From the NCBI GenBank assembly GCA_947247005.1, contig OX365960.1, positions 19,406,533-19,470,532 on the forward strand: a DNA stretch of 64,000 bases, given 5' to 3'. Shown here piece by piece: positions 1 through 12,594 of this stretch. Both the position numbers and the translations under genes were made by a program. The notes beneath the pieces were generated by a model that saw nothing but the letters and a program-made list of their open reading frames with translations, made no database searches and was not told where the DNA came from. Each line of letters begins with the position of its first letter. Within the stretch, counting starts at the first letter, position 1. Origin of the DNA: Spisula solida. Taxonomy: Eukaryota > Mollusca > Bivalvia > Venerida > Mactridae.

Positions 1-1525
1 TCCGGGGATGTGTAACTGCGCGGAGGCAGAGAAACGCAAAACGCACGTGCGTCTAACAACGTCAAAACAACGTAACATACGGTCAGTTTTTTACATGGAT
101 TAGTTTGTCTGCCGCATACAAACATCACTTGAGAAATTTGGTTGCGTCACTGTTTAAAATAAAAAAGTTATTAATCAATAAAAATGAGGACTTAGAAAAG
201 TTGTTAAGTATAGTTTGTAGTCTAGGAATTAGTGCCGGGTATCATGGTCTGGGGATCTGTTCTTGAAATTCCTATTCTGTTAGCATGACAATAAATATGC
301 CGAATATTATTCTTTTGACAAAACCAGCATTATTTTATGGGGGATTTAAATTTGCTTGTTGTCGTATTAAGAATATAACTTGCCTCTCCAGCGCGTTGGG
401 TCGACAGTTGCTTAAACTTTATGGTATCGCCGCGTAAAGTATCGCCATTGATAGCGACAAACTATCATTCCGGGCTTACCATTCTAAAAACCAAAAACGT
501 CAATAACGTCGCTGACGTCAGAGTAGAAATAGTGCTGTTTGGTGATTGCTGTAAGATGGTTTTCTTATGTTAGCCATATTTATGTAAAATGCTTGGTTAC
601 ATACAATATTTTCTGCACTAGTGTCCGAAAGGCTGTAGTTTAATGTGGTGCAGTTTGTATTTATCTGTGTCATTGGGAGCCATGAAGTCTACGAATTTAT
701 TGAATGACCCTCGTAGTAGTAGAATGTCTGCTTCGGGTCTTGTAGGTCCCGTGTTAGATCCCTTGCTTGACCCTTGCTATAGTAAGTTCCGGGTAACTGC
801 TAATTAGTCGGTGTCCGATATACTAAGCCTCCATATGATGGAAATACGGTCGACTGATATTTTAAAACCGTCGCCGCTTAGTAGAAATGCTGAGATCGCT
901 GCCATATATAGCAATATAACATAGTTACATATAGTAATTGTATAAACCGCCTATCGATAGTTGACGCAATACTGTAAATACATACATTGTATGTAGAGTC
1001 TTATTTTACGATGGTTAAAAACGTTTGCCATGCAGAAGATACATGCAAATATATTTGACATACAAAGTACTATTAAATTGTAGAATGCTTAGTTAGGTAC
1101 CTCATGTCTAGTTGTGTTAGTTAAGTTATAATAATAGGTATGCCAATACAAAATTATCAAACATACGTACATTCCATTGGCGAAATACTTTCTCCGTTGT
1201 CTGCGATTATATTCGTAAGTCTCACTGTCATGGTAAAAGCTTTCTTGGTAGTCTCCTATAATACACCCCAGTCCCACTGTCATGGTTTAATGGGTATGTA
1301 TCGCAGAAAATACCTGTTTTGACACAATACTGATTGCAATGTCAGAATGTTGTTTATCATAGCCTTTCATCTGTTAAGTATATTTGACATTGTAATTCCG
1401 TGCATTCATACATTGTACTCATGAATTAAACATTGGGGACCACTCACTGTGCTAAATCGTTATGATTGTATTGACTATGACAGACATAAATAACAAGTTT
1501 CTATTGTTTATTTGAATCCTTACGT
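1..1525. other. No gene recognised
   Basis: AT-rich DNA with short chance open frames only. The first 60 bases are slightly GC- and CpG-rich, but no promoter element or exon could be supported. Confidence 0.4.
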
Positions 1526-1532
1526 TGTGCCG

Positions 1533-1720
1533 TAGTTGGTCTGTCTATACATTTTTTTAATTAAAGGAGACAACTCATCAGTCTACTTTTGTCATGACAG
1601 TGTGTACCTTTGCATCATCAAACATAGATAATCAAGCCCAAATAAAACTTTAGCTAAAACTGAAAAAAGTCATAATGATTTATTGACACAATATTATCTA
1701 GTCGGGTAGCCAGACTACGC
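1533..1720. repeat. Dispersed repeat, copy 1 (MITE-like)
   Basis: Shares a long stretch with 7561-7772: TTAATTAAAGGAGACAACTC, later AATCAAGCCCAAA, and the end ATTATCTAGT-GGGTAGCCAGACT. The ends (GTCTGTCTATAC at the left, GTAGCCAGAC at the right) are weak inverted repeats, suggesting a small non-autonomous DNA element. Confidence 0.7.
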
Positions 1721-3887
1721 CGTAGATAATTATAGTTTCCCCTCCCGCTTCCCGCCTCTCATGTCATTTTGGATTGTTAAAACGTTATTTTATGTACTAT
1801 TATTACACAAGTAATATTGAACGACCTTTTCTTATTTCTAAATAGCATATTTCGGCAATTTCATTAAAATCAGACCATTATTACGCTTCACTTCTTTACG
1901 CTGATATAGGATCTGATGACACTCAGTATATGGTCATGCCGATGTGAACTTTCCGTCATCCAATCAAATCGCTTCTTTCACGAAGCTGAAAATGCGCTGA
2001 AAGTATGCATAGGCTATGTGATGTCATTGGGCACCAGAGTGGTCGTCTTTAAAATGACCTCTTACGGATATCTGCTCTTACGGAGAGTCAGATCTCTAAC
2101 AGCGTAAAGGAATGGAGCAAATGTTAGGGTCTGGTTTTAATGAGATTGCATACTTCGGGTAAGGTGGATTCTGGCGGGTAATCTACATGTATATGTAGAA
2201 GGAATGGAAACGAACAGTATTTCAAAAAGCGAAATAATCAATATTTTCGTTTTAGTGAATTACCGTATATATTTCGCTAGTGGTGTTTGTTGGCGATGGT
2301 CTGAAACAGTTGAAATTGCAATGTCTTTTTCGGTTTTCCCTTGTCAGATAGGTCAATGGCTAAAGTCGATGGAATATGCTTTACCTCTTTCATAACTCTA
2401 TTTAGTTCAACGGAAAGCTTAAATCGTCAGCTTAAAAACAGATATTCCTCGCAAAAAACATATTAGGCAAATACCCGAGTATAATAATAAGTTGCGTCTC
2501 TATTTCAACAAAATTTCTGTTTATCATATCAACAAATCTTGGTACCCAGACTTATTTTCTGCTTGATTAATTTTCCTGATTCGCGGTTATCCAATTGATA
2601 GTTTTATAATTAGTCCAACTCTAATGTGTGAAACCACTACCGCCTCTTGTTACCTGCTTATCGAATAAAAAAGCCCACCACCAGACAAGTGCAGCAAGAG
2701 CAATCGTGAAAGCTCGGCCATTTCCGTTTGTCTCCGGTAAATATTCTATTGCAATGCATAAAGGCCGAGGTGATCAGAATGCAGCAAGAGGAGCGATAGA
2801 CTCTGTCGTAACTGATCGTATATTTCCGTCGATGCCGATGTTGTTTCACTGATGTTCGCCCGAAATCTTCCCATACCACCCGATTCATCACGATTCCTTC
2901 CTATATCATACATTGCCTCATGACTTCTCTGAAGCTTTCCCTAGAAAACAATGGACAGCTTCCCCTAGAAAACAATGGACCTGTTCCCAATGTCCATCGG
3001 GAGAACATCGCCGAGGCAATAAATGCTCAGTGGGACCTAGTCTTACGGTCCGAGTTGTCTCGATTGCGCTAGACTGTCCCCTTGCCGATGCGGATACAAA
3101 ACTCGACCGTTTTTCCTCTTCAATGAGTCAATGACATTGGCTGCAATTAGATCATCACAGGTGGAGAAGTTGTCAGTAACTTGCGGAATAGCTGGTTCTC
3201 TTAGTCCAATAATGGTGGTACCACGAAAAATGTCTTTATTTCAACTTGACATTTCGCTGGCTTAGAATGAGAAGGTCGTAAGTACAAGATCGATATTTTG
3301 AGAAAACAAGAAAAAAACTGTCTGAAAACTACTCTTTACTTATGGAAAAAAAGCTTTTAACTAAAATCGGTTTGGTCACTATGACCAGTTCCGATTTTCA
3401 CGAAAATTTGCTCATAAGAAGCGCCTCGTGATGCAGGATTTAAATATGCATGCGTCTTATAAGATCTCATTCTATGCCAACGATTTGTGATTAATGCGCT
3501 ATCTAATAGACTTTGGGTGCTGTTGCATGGAATACTAAGTGAAGGCAACGAACCACAATATACTACGTAGCATGACGGGAAACTATGATTGAAAACGCTA
3601 TTAACACGCGGGAAGCCACAATGCCAACATGCTGGCAATTCAGTTCTCATTCATTTCCATTTCAACAAACATTTCGTATCATCGATATTGATCACTCTCA
3701 CAGACTGTATCAAATGAAACAGACAGAATATTAATTTTCTGCGTGGATTCCCACCATTTAATTGTGAGATGTTACGCAGTGTTAGTCGTCTATTTTGCCA
3801 ACAGCATTATTATTACTCAGGACAAACAGTCCAACCCCGTATTGTATTAATGGGACGGCTGTAAATTCTCATTTTTCTATTTTTATC
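1721..3887. other. No gene recognised
   Basis: Several short open frames on both strands lack coding character or splice context. A short direct repeat (CCCTAGAAAACAATGGACA, twice) is present at about 2939-2982. Nothing else is supported. Confidence 0.4.
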
Positions 3888-4438
3888 TTAAAGGGACTGC
3901 CTCACATATTGGTGTATTGCAAAAATAAAAAAAAATTGTCAAATAATCGCGTAATTTTAGTATAGTTGCCTGTATATCCCATAAACCACCACACTGACAT
4001 CTAAAATAACTTGAGAAACTTCGGCATTTTGTAGTTATTTAGTATTTTTACATCAAACATTCAATAGGGTATTAATATCCTATAGAATTTAAAACACTTC
4101 GATTACTTAAATTGCCTTAAATTTGTTCGCATTTGGTGTAAACGAATCGAAAAACGAACCAAATATCTTGCTGATATTTACGTTGTAGTTTGTTGATGTT
4201 GCAGTTCGACCACGAGTGAATTATATAATTCACAAAGCATATTGGAAGGAAACTTAGCGGGTTTTTTTCAAGAACAAAATACTGAGTTGGCGATATCAAG
4301 TGTGGTCAAAATTGCTTATTTGCACCAAATTTTTCATAAAGCAACCTTCATTGGCTTTCTATTACATCAATACTTGTTTAGGTTGGAAAATCACGATATA
4401 CAAAAAAGTTAGCCCAATCTGTGAGGCAGCCCCTTTAA
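3888..4438. mobile_element. MITE-like element with about 26-bp terminal inverted repeats
   Basis: The left end TTAAAGGGACTGCCTCACAT is the inverted match of the right end, which reads ..TGTGAGGCAGCCCCTTTAA, with a few mismatches. The flanks carry TTAA, which could be target-site sequence. The 551-bp body has no transposase frame, so the element is non-autonomous. Confidence 0.75.
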
Positions 4439-5049
4439 AAACAATTGCTGCAGTTTCTTCTCTATTTTCTGGTGGCTCTTAAGGTATTCACATCCTAATG
4501 GCCTCGGAATTTGTCAGCATATCTCGTCACTTGTCTGCATGTCTCGTCACTTGTCGTCCATTTCCGTATTCCGACCAAACGTATTCCGTTATAATCAATT
4601 CTTTGAAGAAAATATTATATAAAACTTTTAAATACAATTTTGTTAATAATTGTTTATGCTATTAAAATCATACAAAAAATCACGCAGCTATCTTTTTTGT
4701 GATACATTTCCCAGACTCGCGTTAAAATAGAAAAATGCAAACACAACCTAACAAATTCGAAAACAACCATAGGCCACCATGCTTTTTAAGGACATGTTTG
4801 ACTGTACTGTGAAGTCATTTATAAATGTTGGAGAAGATGTTCTTTGATTTGATAGATGTTCACCAGATCACAAGAATGTTTCCGCCAACAAAATGAATGA
4901 AGTAGCTTCTGTATTATACCATTATCGCGTTCAACGACTTAGGTATATTTCTAACTAGGGACGAATCGGCCAGTGGTGTTACTAACTGTGTACGAATCAA
5001 TATCTTTTCGCGGCATTATTGTCTAGGAACGAATCGGCTACATTAAGAT

Positions 5050-5314
5050 CTGGGCTGGTATTCACAAAGCATCTTAGCGGAAAACTTAAATATTTTGACT
5101 TAAGTCAAAAACTTGGGTTGCGCTTATTTCCCACACATTGAAGATTAACCCATGTTTTCTTAGTGATTATTGTAGCTCTTACTACAATGCTTTAAACCTA
5201 TGTCAAAATTCAAGTATTTTGAGTATCTTGTTAGGCTGACACACTTAAGGAACTTTGATGTTTTTAAGAAAATTGTAAGATTTCTACTAAGATGCTTTAT
5301 GAATACCAGCCCAG
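5050..5314. mobile_element. MITE family A, copy 1
   Basis: Terminal inverted repeats of about 28 bp: CTGGGCTGGTATTCACAAAG at the left and its complement ending ..GAATACCAGCCCAG at the right. A second copy is at 40039-40303 with matching internal sequence (AAAACTTAAATATTTTGACT; CCATGTTTTCTTAGTG). No coding capacity. Confidence 0.85.
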
Positions 5315-5589
5315 GTGTCGAATACACTAAGCCACAAGACCGCCACGAATGATTCCTATTTACATGTAATGCGTGTGTACGTCTACAAGTCGACAGATAC
5401 AATACACGGGTACAAGTCCAACTGTTTGGCAAGCATTTACAAGATATTTGACGTGCCAAATACTTGGAAAACTTACACACATATTATTCGTACTAATGCT
5501 AATTTCAATTACAGACCGCAATACGCAATACGTTTGGTATAACTTTACTAACAGTTCACGGACTAGTTGCACTATGAGTTTCATAGTTT

Positions 5590-5862
5590 AGTTTGTGCAG
5601 AACCAGTCTTCAAACCAAGGCTTTTCATTTGTTGATTTGAGTGCATTGTTGAGATTGACCAATAAAAAGGCTACATAGAAGATTGGTACTGAACCAGTCT
5701 GAAACCTCACGCAGTTGATTGATTTATTTTTGTGTATAACATTTTACCAATGAAAAGGCTGTCTTCTGGGTTTTATATGCAGAACAAGTCTGAAAGTCCA
5801 GGCATCTGATTGGTTAATTTTTACTGTAGTATAACGACTGACCAATAAAAAAGCTGCTTTCA
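5590..5862. repeat. About 90-bp tandem repeat, 3 diverged units
   Basis: Each unit has a CAGAACCAGTCT-like start, a middle TTGATT and an end GACCAATAAAAAGGCT. Units begin near 5597, 5690 and 5779. Confidence 0.65.
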
Positions 5863-6416
5863 GGAATTGTCGCTAAACCCAGATATGTATCGCAGTAGAA
5901 TGCATTGGTTAAATGTCAGCAAGTTTCTTGCCACCTCGCCATGGCTAGCTTTGGTCGTCATATTCGTGCAACCCATGTTGTTGGAGAGCAAGGCTCTTGA
6001 GAATTGCAGTTTGATTCCTTACTTTTTATCAGCCGCGAATATCGATCTGTTTCAGTGTTACGTTCTACCTTATTTATTCTTTATAACAATAATAATAACA
6101 AAACCTTCACTTCTGAAGGTGACGTGTTAAGACATAAAAACTATACCTAAACGAATCTGTACAACAAGGCCTTCAATAAAACACGTACTAGAACAAGAGA
6201 TGTCCACGAACAGCGCACTCCAATATTCACAGTGCCATTATATGATAATATAATCATTATATATTCAAAACTAAATGCGGTATTGGCGAACATGGTGAAC
6301 ATCGAATAGTGGAGCTAAAAACAAGAAGCATCGAGTATTAGTGTATACCCGTCAATAACACTATACTAGCATCACTTCACTGTCCGACAGACAGTCACAT
6401 ATACTAACAATAATGA

Positions 6417-6447
6417 TAAAATAAAATAAAAATAAAATAAAATATTT
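6417..6447. repeat. AAAAT-type microsatellite
   Basis: Run of AAAATAAAAT-type units just upstream of the GGTC array. Confidence 0.7.
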
Positions 6448-6515
6448 ATGAAAATAGGTATAAATTAATGTATTAAATCGTTTAATTTGTACTATCATCC
6501 TTTAGTCCGTGTGTA

Positions 6516-6664
6516 CGGTCGGTCGGTCGGTCGGTCGGTCGGTCGGTCGGTCGGTCGGTCGGTCGGTCGGTCGGTCGGTCGGTCGGTCGGTCGGTCGGTC
6601 GGTCGGTCGGTCGGTCGGTCGGTCGGTCGGTCGGTCGGTCGGTCGGTCGGTCGGTCGGTCGGTC
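6516..6664. repeat. (GGTC)n microsatellite, about 37 units
   Basis: Nearly 150 bases of uninterrupted GGTC. All reading frames stay open on both strands (RSVG or PTDR peptides), which is an artefact of the repeat. The right flank (AATCATTCAATCCACCAATC) looks like a decayed 4-bp periodic continuation. Confidence 0.97.
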
Positions 6665-6906
6665 AATCATTCAATCCACCAATCAGTCATCGAATCTACC
6701 AATCAAGCAATAATACAATCATGCTATAAAATATAAATCAATCATGATCAATGCATCATGTCATTACGATTTGCATTGCTTTCACGTGTTGAATTTCATC
6801 TCATTGATTGATACAAATCTAGGGGAAAAATTCTGACGATTGATTGACATAAAATGCGCCTTCAAGACGAAACTATTGTTCCAAATGTGACGAGCACAGC
6901 ATCAAA

Positions 6907-7187
6907 GATGGTCATGAGTTTATCGTGCATTGAACACTGACGGAAACATGTTGGAAAATGTCGGCTAATTACAAAAGATACTCAATGAAGTTTAGACTTG
7001 AGACTTTTGAGGAAGTATCACTTATAAATAATGTTTAAATAAACAATGGTCATGAGTTTATCTTGCACTGAACACTGATGGAAACAGCATGTTGGAAATT
7101 GTCGGCTAATTACAAAAGATACTCAAAGAATTTTACACTTGAGACTTTTGAGAAAGTAGCACTCATAACTAATGTTTAAATAAAACA
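6907..7187. repeat. Tandem duplication, about 138-bp unit twice
   Basis: Units at 6907-7044 and 7045-7187 share ATGGTCATGAGTTTATC, GTCGGCTAATTACAAAAGAT and AATGTTTAAATAAA, with about 10 percent difference by eye. Confidence 0.85.
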
Positions 7188-7560
7188 TAAATTTGAACAT
7201 GTTGAACAGTTGTCTTGGATCATTACCACCCATCAATTGTTGTACATACTAGTTAACGGCACAATTCATATTATTAACTCGGCATACTTATAAAGCTGTA
7301 TAAAGTGTGATGATCGTTTTATTTGTACTAGTGTCATTATTTCGATTGCCATTTTGCATGATATTCGTATTAAAAAAGTTCGGTAAAATTGAAAACCTTT
7401 GTGAACAAATCTTTTTAGATTGTTTAGATGCTATTACGCTCTTGCTTATCGTGAGGTCCCTTCTTAGATTCAGTCGGACATAGGGGCACTGTTAATTTGG
7501 AAAACGCTTGTCAGTGTGTTCGATAGCTTGTCTCGCGTGAATCACTGGTATACACTGAGC

Positions 7561-7772
7561 CCTAGTCTGTCTATACATACCTTATGTTTAATTAAAGGAG
7601 ACAACTCTTCAGTCTACTCTTTTTTCATGAAATTAATTCCCTTAGCATCCTCAAACATAGGTAATCAAGCCCAAAATAAAATCTAGCTAAAATTGAAAAC
7701 AAAATTAGCAATTATGATAATTGATTGAAAAAAAAATATTATCTAGTGGGGTAGCCAGACTCACTGAGCCCG
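7561..7772. repeat. Dispersed repeat, copy 2 (MITE-like)
   Basis: Second copy of the repeat at 1533-1720, same orientation, roughly 80 percent alike by eye, with small indels in A-rich parts. Confidence 0.7.
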
Positions 7773-10344
7773 TTCAAGAACCAAGGATACATTCGAAAAA
7801 CAGCTTGGTGTAGTTCAACGTTAGGGTCAGCCCAATCTGACTAAAGTACTTGATCTTCCTTACTTGAAGATATCAAAGACCTAAATATACAAAGATTGGA
7901 CACTTAATTGAAAACGGAGAGAAAATGCAAAATAGCATGCAGCAGATTCTGATATTTTGCATGAACAATTTTGTTCGTCAACCTTTTTTAATGACCAATA
8001 TCTCATTTTGAAGAGCTCAGCTTCTTCTACTGCATGAGGTAACTTATTTTTTTCTATTGTCTTATAGAATTCCAACAAATATTGTTTGAATGAGGCAGAT
8101 CAGGTATTTTCTGATAAAATTGGAATTTCCAATAAAATGGGAGTAGGTCTGGCTCTTTGATGTCTATTGTTTTATTCCTTGACTGATTTCAATAAATTAC
8201 GTATCATTTTAAAGCAGAATAATAAATCTATTGCATAAACTTATTAGTTATTTCCTATGTATATTAAAACAGGAGATATAAGGTATTAAGAATAAACGAG
8301 ATTTCGCGAAATTTCAGAAAACTGCCGCGAGATATTGTGAGATTTGGTAGATTTTTCCAATCTTTGTATAGTTAGGTTTTGGAAGATATCCTCATGCGTA
8401 GCGGGTTAGAGGATAAGATGCGCACGTAAAAAGGCGTTCTACTAGTATGTCCCTCTCACTGTACCGACTATAATATGATATACAGATGGAATTTGCGTTG
8501 TCGGAAACTCTGAGTAGAACTAATGGCAATGAACTCGTCAGTGTGTTGTTATTTTTTTTAACCGTTCACAGGTGCTCAGCAACATTATGGTTTAAGCCGG
8601 TGTAGCGTATTATTAACACATTGTAAGTTTTACACGGTGTATAAATCACTCAGATCAAAACTTTGTTATAATTTTAGGAAATTGTTTATATTAAGATGCC
8701 AAGCTTAATTGCCTGACTAAATTTTCTTCTTCTAGTTCTGGTCATAAACACACAATTATGTTCAACAAATATAATCGAATAATTATCGTAGCATAATTAC
8801 TATTATATCAAAGCGCCGAAAGCACTGTAGTTGTTCGAATAAATGCAGAGGAAGTATAATTAAAGATGGTTTTGCAGTATTTTCCACAATCTGATCTTTT
8901 CTTAAGATTTAATTGTAGATTTATTAGTACTGGCAGATGCAGCTTTCTGGCATGATCATATATATTGATCTAGAAGTTTAGACTAGAATTCTTCCAAATA
9001 TGTCAAATCTTACAAACAAATAATACTTTCACATAAAACGTATGCATGTTTAGTGGCTTATCAGTCAACGTTTTGCCCTCAGCAGAACATGTGATCCAGT
9101 AAAGGATATACATGGTTTGTAAAAAATCGTGAAATCGTTCAATTTATTGACCGGGTGGTAACCTTATGCAACATAGACAATCATTCAGAAGCATGGTCTC
9201 AATTATCTAGCGAAAAAGTTCTGTAGCCGATATGCTGCCATTGATGAACTATTTTGCATGACCGTTTTATATCCCCGTCGGTAGTTACGCAATATTATTG
9301 GCTGACCGGTTTACTATTGCAAAGGTGGCGCTGCCTAGCGGCGGCGTAGGGAGAAAAGTAGTTTCATCAACTAAACTAGGACCGATTACTGAAACCGGTG
9401 TATATAACTATAGTTATTCTTCCGAACAACTAATAATTAACATATAGTCGTTGAAGATATGTTATGCAGAGAGAGCATGCGTCTACAATAGTTTGATTCC
9501 AAGAAGCTATTGCTAATCAAAATGGCCTCAGTATGTTTTTTGAATTTAAATCAGTTTTGAGAAAGCTCCTATTTTTAGGTTAGAGTTTGTCAAAAACGTT
9601 TTATTTATGAATATTTAGTCCAGTTGTGGACGTAGCAAACTTTTTGGCCAAAACCAAACATTTCGTCTCTTTACAGAAACACTTTTTATTGGCAAGTAAT
9701 TTTTCAGTTACTGTTGAGAGGTTTTTTTGCAGAAATATCTTGGTTCTAAAGCAATCATCAATAATGCGTAAAAATAAATCAATTTAATTCGATCGAAATT
9801 GTAGGGTATACCCCTTTAATATACGATAATAATCTCATAAATATATTTCGTAAAACCTGTTTCGCCTGCATTTATGAACTTTCAAGTTATCTATTTTTAT
9901 CTCTTTTTTCAAAACGCAGACATCTGTTTTTTAGGTGCAACAGATTAAAATTTCTGGAAAATATTACGAATTAACGAGAAAGGCCCGTATTTCACTCACC
10001 TGTTCCATCTAAATGATTCATGCAGTTAACAATAACAACCAGACAGAAATAATATACGATTTATCACTAAGGTAACGTTTATAATATTGTTGATGGATTA
10101 GAAGAAATCTTAATTAAAGTTTAAAATGAAACTCTGTGGTGTTTTCGTCAATGAAATCATAAAGTTTGAATAATAGCTTTGTTTATTTTGTTGATAAGAG
10201 TAAACATAGGCCTAATCAGTATCCGGCGGATGATTTGAAAAATATTGTGATTAATTAAATGCTGGTAAACGAGTTGCTGATTGTACTTCTGTTGTTTCTG
10301 TTAGAGTGCTAGAGGTTTTGTTGCTGCTCATGTGAACAAATACT
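7773..10344. other. No gene recognised
   Basis: AT-rich sequence without coding signal. No tandem or inverted structure of note was seen. Confidence 0.4.
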
Positions 10345-10855
10345 CGGATATCATATTCAACCACGCCCCGTCGACTTAGGATATCATTTTCAACCACGCC
10401 CCTCGACTTAGGTTATCATTTTCAACCACGCCCCTCGACTTAGGACATCATATTCAACCACGCCCCCTCGACTTAGGATATCATATTAAACCACACCCTC
10501 GACTTAGGATATCATATTCAACAACGCCCCCTCGACTTAGGATATCATATTCAACCACGCCCCCTCGACTTAGGATATCATATTCAACTGCGCCCCCTCG
10601 ACTTAGGATATCATATTCAACCACGCCCCCTCGACTTAACAAGCTAACCATGTGTTACATTTTCAACCACGCCCCCTCGACTTAGGACATCATATTCAAT
10701 AACGCCCCCTCGACTTAGGATATCATATTTAACCACACCCCCTCGACTTAGGATATCATATTCAACCACGCCCCCTCGACTTAGGATATCATATTCAACT
10801 ACGCCCCCTCGACTTAGGATATCATATTCAACCACGCCCCCTCGACTTAACAAGC
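10345..10855. repeat. 33-bp tandem array, about 15 units, with a higher-order duplication
   Basis: Unit core is CCACGCCCCCTCGACTTAGG followed by ATATCATATTCAA. A variant segment (AACAAGCTAACCATGTGTTA) closes the block twice, at about 10638 and 10849, showing that a block of about 211 bp was duplicated as a whole. The unit is a multiple of three, so the minus strand shows an open frame repeating LSRGGVVEYDI; this is not evidence for a protein. Confidence 0.95.
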
Positions 10856-10910
10856 TAACCATGTGTTACATTTTTATCTATAACTAAAGGGCATTCATTA
10901 AAGTGCAACC

Positions 10911-11247
10911 TTGGGTGGTCAAGTGGTCTTGTGGTAAGAGCTACTGACCAATGATCCGAAGGTTGTGGGTTCGATCCCTCCTCCGGACAGACGAAAATAG
11001 AAATGCTTTTCAGTGTTTCCCACCCAACATAACTAAACTTACTAACAGTCTTTCGGACAAAACGTTATTCGAGGTCCCGCGTCATGATGATGCTTTACAT
11101 TGGCACGTAAAAGAACCAGGGATGCTTCTCGAACAGGGGCATCTTCTGTATCATGCACGATCCCCCTAAAACTAAAGTGATTAACCTCTTCTGGGGAGCT
11201 CGCCCATATGGATTTCCGGTTGCGAGGATAACTAAAAGCAAATAAAC
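10911..11247 (+). mobile_element. tRNA-headed SINE family 1, copy 1, with 10-bp target-site duplication
   Basis: The tRNA-like head has a pol III A-box-like GTGGTAAGAGC and a B box GGGTTCGATCCC. The body includes CACCCAACATAACTAAACTT and TTGGCACGTAAAAGAACCAG. AAGTGCAACC flanks the element at 10901-10910 and 11248-11257, an exact target-site duplication. The tail is A-rich (CTAAAAGCAAATAAAC). Confidence 0.9.
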
Positions 11248-11596
11248 AAGTGCAACCACTAACCGTTTATCATAAACAGTTCAATACATTCATTAAACTA
11301 ACAGTAGGGTAATTAACATGGTAAATATTTCTTTAAACTTTTACAGCGTCATTTAATTGTTATAAAACTTTAACTAATGGTAAGCAATATGACGTTTAGA
11401 ACATATGGCTAAGAGTTATATCATCGTAGCATCGTAATACTTGTGTTATATTATCAAAACGTTTGCAACTCATAAGTCAACGACATCGGACAGGTGTCTC
11501 AAAGGTGTTGTAGCATCGGATAATGAGAGGGATGGTTTGGTGCATTCTACGCATACGTTCAAAGTTGTTTAGAATGAGCTAAATAAATCTTCTTTT

Positions 11597-11660
11597 CTTC
11601 TTTTTATTATTATTACATGTTGTATTATTATTATTATTTTTATTATTATTATTATTAGAA
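11597..11660. repeat. ATT microsatellite
   Basis: Interrupted run of TTA/ATT units. Confidence 0.85.
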
Positions 11661-11722
11661 ATAGTATTGTCTTTTTTATAATTAGCGTCTTTAATGCATA
11701 CTCGTTTTGTTGTTTCGATCCA

Positions 11723-11788
11723 AAGGGAGATAATCAATGGTGGTGTATTAGCCTTTCTGCATAGTGATGTCAGAGTTACCTCCCTTTA
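11723..11788. repeat. Short inverted repeat, MITE remnant
   Basis: AAAGGGAGATAA at the left pairs with TTACCTCCCTTT at the right across a 66-base span. Confidence 0.5.
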
Positions 11789-12248
11789 TGAATGTTCTTA
11801 ACCAATATACACATTTTATATTTAAAAAAAAGAAATATGCCTGTATAACATAAATAAACGAAGCATGTCCTAAAAATTGAATTGAATTTCTAACTTAAAT
11901 AGATCTAATCAATGATATTTTTTATTCATTTTCGACTAGAAATAGATTTGTGAGAAGAAAAGTGAAAACTAAAAGACCGTCAACGACGACTGTACAGTCA
12001 CAGCATCATACACTAACGAATATTCATTTTATGTAATTGTTTTATCGCCATCTTTGAATTGAATACCACATTTATTCATATGTAACATGTCCGTCCGTCC
12101 CAGTTGAAAGGGCTCTAGGATATGAGAGGTCGTAGTCAGGTAAGGGTACCTTGGTTTGGATTGGGATACGTTTTGGTATGTTTTCACTACGAGTCAAGTC
12201 CTCAGTTAGCTGCCAATTAGTATACTGAATATTTCAGTGGCTACTGGC

Positions 12249-12374
12249 ACTGGTAACTGTATCATTAATAAAGAGTTAGCAAAAAAAAAATTGTTTATAA
12301 AATTTATTATGTCTTAGAAAATATAAATTTTATAAAAAACTTTTTTTTACTTTTTATCAATGATGGCTACTGGT
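12249..12374. mobile_element. MITE family B, copy 1
   Basis: Left ACTGGTAACTGTATCATTAA and right ..TATCAATGATGGCTACTGGT form imperfect inverted repeats around an A/T-rich centre. The copy at 20381-20497 shares the left 20 bases. It ends only about 60 bases before the exon at 12434. Confidence 0.7.
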
Positions 12375-12433
12375 TGACCGTAGAAAAAAGAAAATAAATA
12401 GATATTTGTAATAAATGCTGTTTCTGCTTTCAG

Positions 12434-12594
12434 ATGATCTAAGAATGATTATAAAATCTAAGGAAGAGAAGAACGTGCTACTTGACGAGGAGGTTGAAGA
12501 ATTGCAGACTTACGTCAAGAAATTACAGGATGACTCCAGACGTCGAGAAATGGAACTACTTTCAGAGATGGACCTGATACATGGCAAGAATGAG
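12434..12594 (+). CDS. Coding exon 1 of the visible set (internal exon)
   Basis: The acceptor is a TTTCTGCTTTCAG tract and the donor is GAG|gtaggt. The exon begins with two bases of a split codon and ends at a codon boundary, giving residues 1-53 of the partial protein. The product is Glu/Lys-rich coiled coil beginning DLRMIIKSKEEKN. The ATG codons inside are in frame, but the good 3' splice site and the split first codon argue that this is an internal exon. An alternative is a first exon starting at the ATG at 12415 or 12445, which cannot be excluded without transcript data. It is separated from the next exon by 34 kb. Confidence 0.8.

Noticed and set aside
6482..6736. Open frames of RSVG or PTDR repeats
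   Set aside because: Direct product of the GGTC microsatellite on both strands.
10345..10855. CRISPR-like array
   Set aside because: Units are contiguous without unique spacers and the host is a eukaryote.
10644..10862. Minus-strand frame repeating LSRGGVVEYDI
   Set aside because: Created by the 33-bp tandem array; no start context or splice sites.
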